From Lepeophtheirus salmonis (Eukaryota > Arthropoda > Copepoda > Siphonostomatoida > Caligidae), in contig NC_052131.2 in assembly GCF_016086655.4 (NCBI RefSeq), positions 39,867,705 through 39,931,704 on the forward strand: 64,000 nt of DNA, in the 5' to 3' direction. Each line of letters starts with the position of its first letter. Positions within the stretch are counted from its first letter, which is position 1. The notes under the pieces are model-generated. The model saw only the letters and a program-made list of their open reading frames with translations. It had not been told where the DNA came from and did no database searches. The position numbers were made by a program, and so were the translations under genes. Below, in pieces: positions 63,461 to 64,000 of the stretch.

Positions 63461-64000
63461 CTCTTAATTCTCGATCCACATATAACCTTTCCAAATAGGT
63501 TTTACATCATTCGACCTACAAGAGAAAAATAAAAGTAATAATAACTCTTTTGCCACAGTCACTTGAAGAAAACGTATGCCTTTAAGGTTTATTTGTGGAA
63601 GCACGTGTCCCTACCAGTATACCATAAGTGGGCATATGATTTCTATTTGAGACCCATAACTTAATATTTGCATTACGAAGGGTTCTTAAATAAACATTTT
63701 TTTGAAAGAACCAGAAAGGAAAAAAGCAATGCATTTTGAAGCAAAAAGAATATAAAAAGCTTACGTACCTTATTAGTTTGTTTTATAGAATTGATTATTT
63801 CCACGTAAAATAGAACGACTCACTCATGAACGAATAATATCCTGAAAGGAAAAGAAAACAATAAACTGATTTATCACGTGTTTATCACGTATTAACTAAT
63901 AGGTATTTACATAAAAATATTTCAGTCTCATTAAATCACATTTTTTTGCTTTCATGGATTGAATACTGGATTCAAGCAGAATAGGTTATACATCATGTTT
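63461..64000 (-). repeat. array unit 11, cut by the window end
   Basis: First 540 bp of the unit (exons A and B). It has the exon B change of units 9 and 10 but the exon A region variant (ccctacc) of unit 5, a mosaic. Confidence 0.95.

Larger units (their letters stand above)
21533..64000 (-). repeat. head-to-tail array of a 4.18-4.19 kb unit, 10 copies plus a partial
   Basis: The same 4.2-kb sequence recurs with successive starts (taken at the left edge of candidate exon A) at 25807, 29989, 34167, 38352, 42539, 46729, 50914, 55093, 59279 and 63461. Spacings are 4178-4190 bp. Copies are nearly identical; differences are scattered substitutions, homopolymer length changes and small indels. 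The array continues past the window. Each unit contains about 14 candidate exons on the minus strand. The number of copies depends on correct assembly of a near-identical repeat. Confidence 0.98.

Noticed and set aside
21533..64000. CRISPR array, rDNA cluster or histone cluster as explanation of the tandem repeat
   Set aside because: The unit is 4.18 kb without short repeat-spacer structure. No rRNA-like GC-rich conserved blocks are present and no histone proteins are readable in any frame.

Overview
The window reads as nuclear DNA of an AT-rich invertebrate. The base composition is strongly AT-rich, introns carry GT..AG boundaries, and there are decayed Tc1/mariner, hAT and P-element-like transposase fragments. 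No bacterial-style operons, rRNA or tRNA genes are visible. The wording of the mariner transposases (for example a C-terminal 'RLEAIIVPKGGYIND' block) resembles elements I remember from parasitic copepods (sea lice, Lepeophtheirus/Caligus). That assignment is an inference and could not be checked by search.

Left part, 1 to about 21.5 kb: gene-poor single-copy sequence with transposon remains. In order these are: two decayed reading frames of unknown origin (1.4 and 2.5 kb); a degenerate minisatellite (5.1 kb); a mariner fragment on the minus strand (5.6-6.2 kb); two tail-to-tail hAT transposase pseudogenes (11.0-11.6 and 12.3-13.2 kb); a P-element/THAP9-like transposase pseudogene (14.6-15.5 kb); a small gene or gene fragment with two PAN/apple-like cysteine motifs (15.5-16.0 kb); two internally deleted mariners (16.6-17.1 and 18.06-19.05 kb, the second with recognisable ends and TA duplications); and a 1.44-kb element with about 250-bp terminal inverted repeats, a 6-bp target duplication and a broken transposase of a family I cannot name (19.17-20.6 kb).

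Right part, about 21.53 kb to the end: a head-to-tail array of a 4.18-4.19 kb unit. There are ten units (the first with an aberrant left end) and the start of an eleventh, nearly identical to one another and running past the right edge of the window. On the minus strand every unit carries the same ladder of about 14 candidate exons of 47-107 nt. Each is bounded by recognisable acceptor and donor sequences, separated by introns of only 189-279 nt, so exons recur about every 300 bp. In all, about 140 small candidate exons lie on one strand. Several adjacent exons join in open phase. Including every exon in order does not give one long frame, and some units carry frameshifting length changes. The array could be one very long multi-microexon transcription unit, a tandem family of small genes, a spliced non-coding locus or a decaying repeat. 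The leftmost unit differs: its last exon runs into a different 3' segment with its own stop codon and a possible polyadenylation signal, as expected if transcription runs right to left and ends there.

The array is the striking feature of the window. The splice-site ladder is read directly from the sequence. Its transcription and coding status are not shown by sequence alone.
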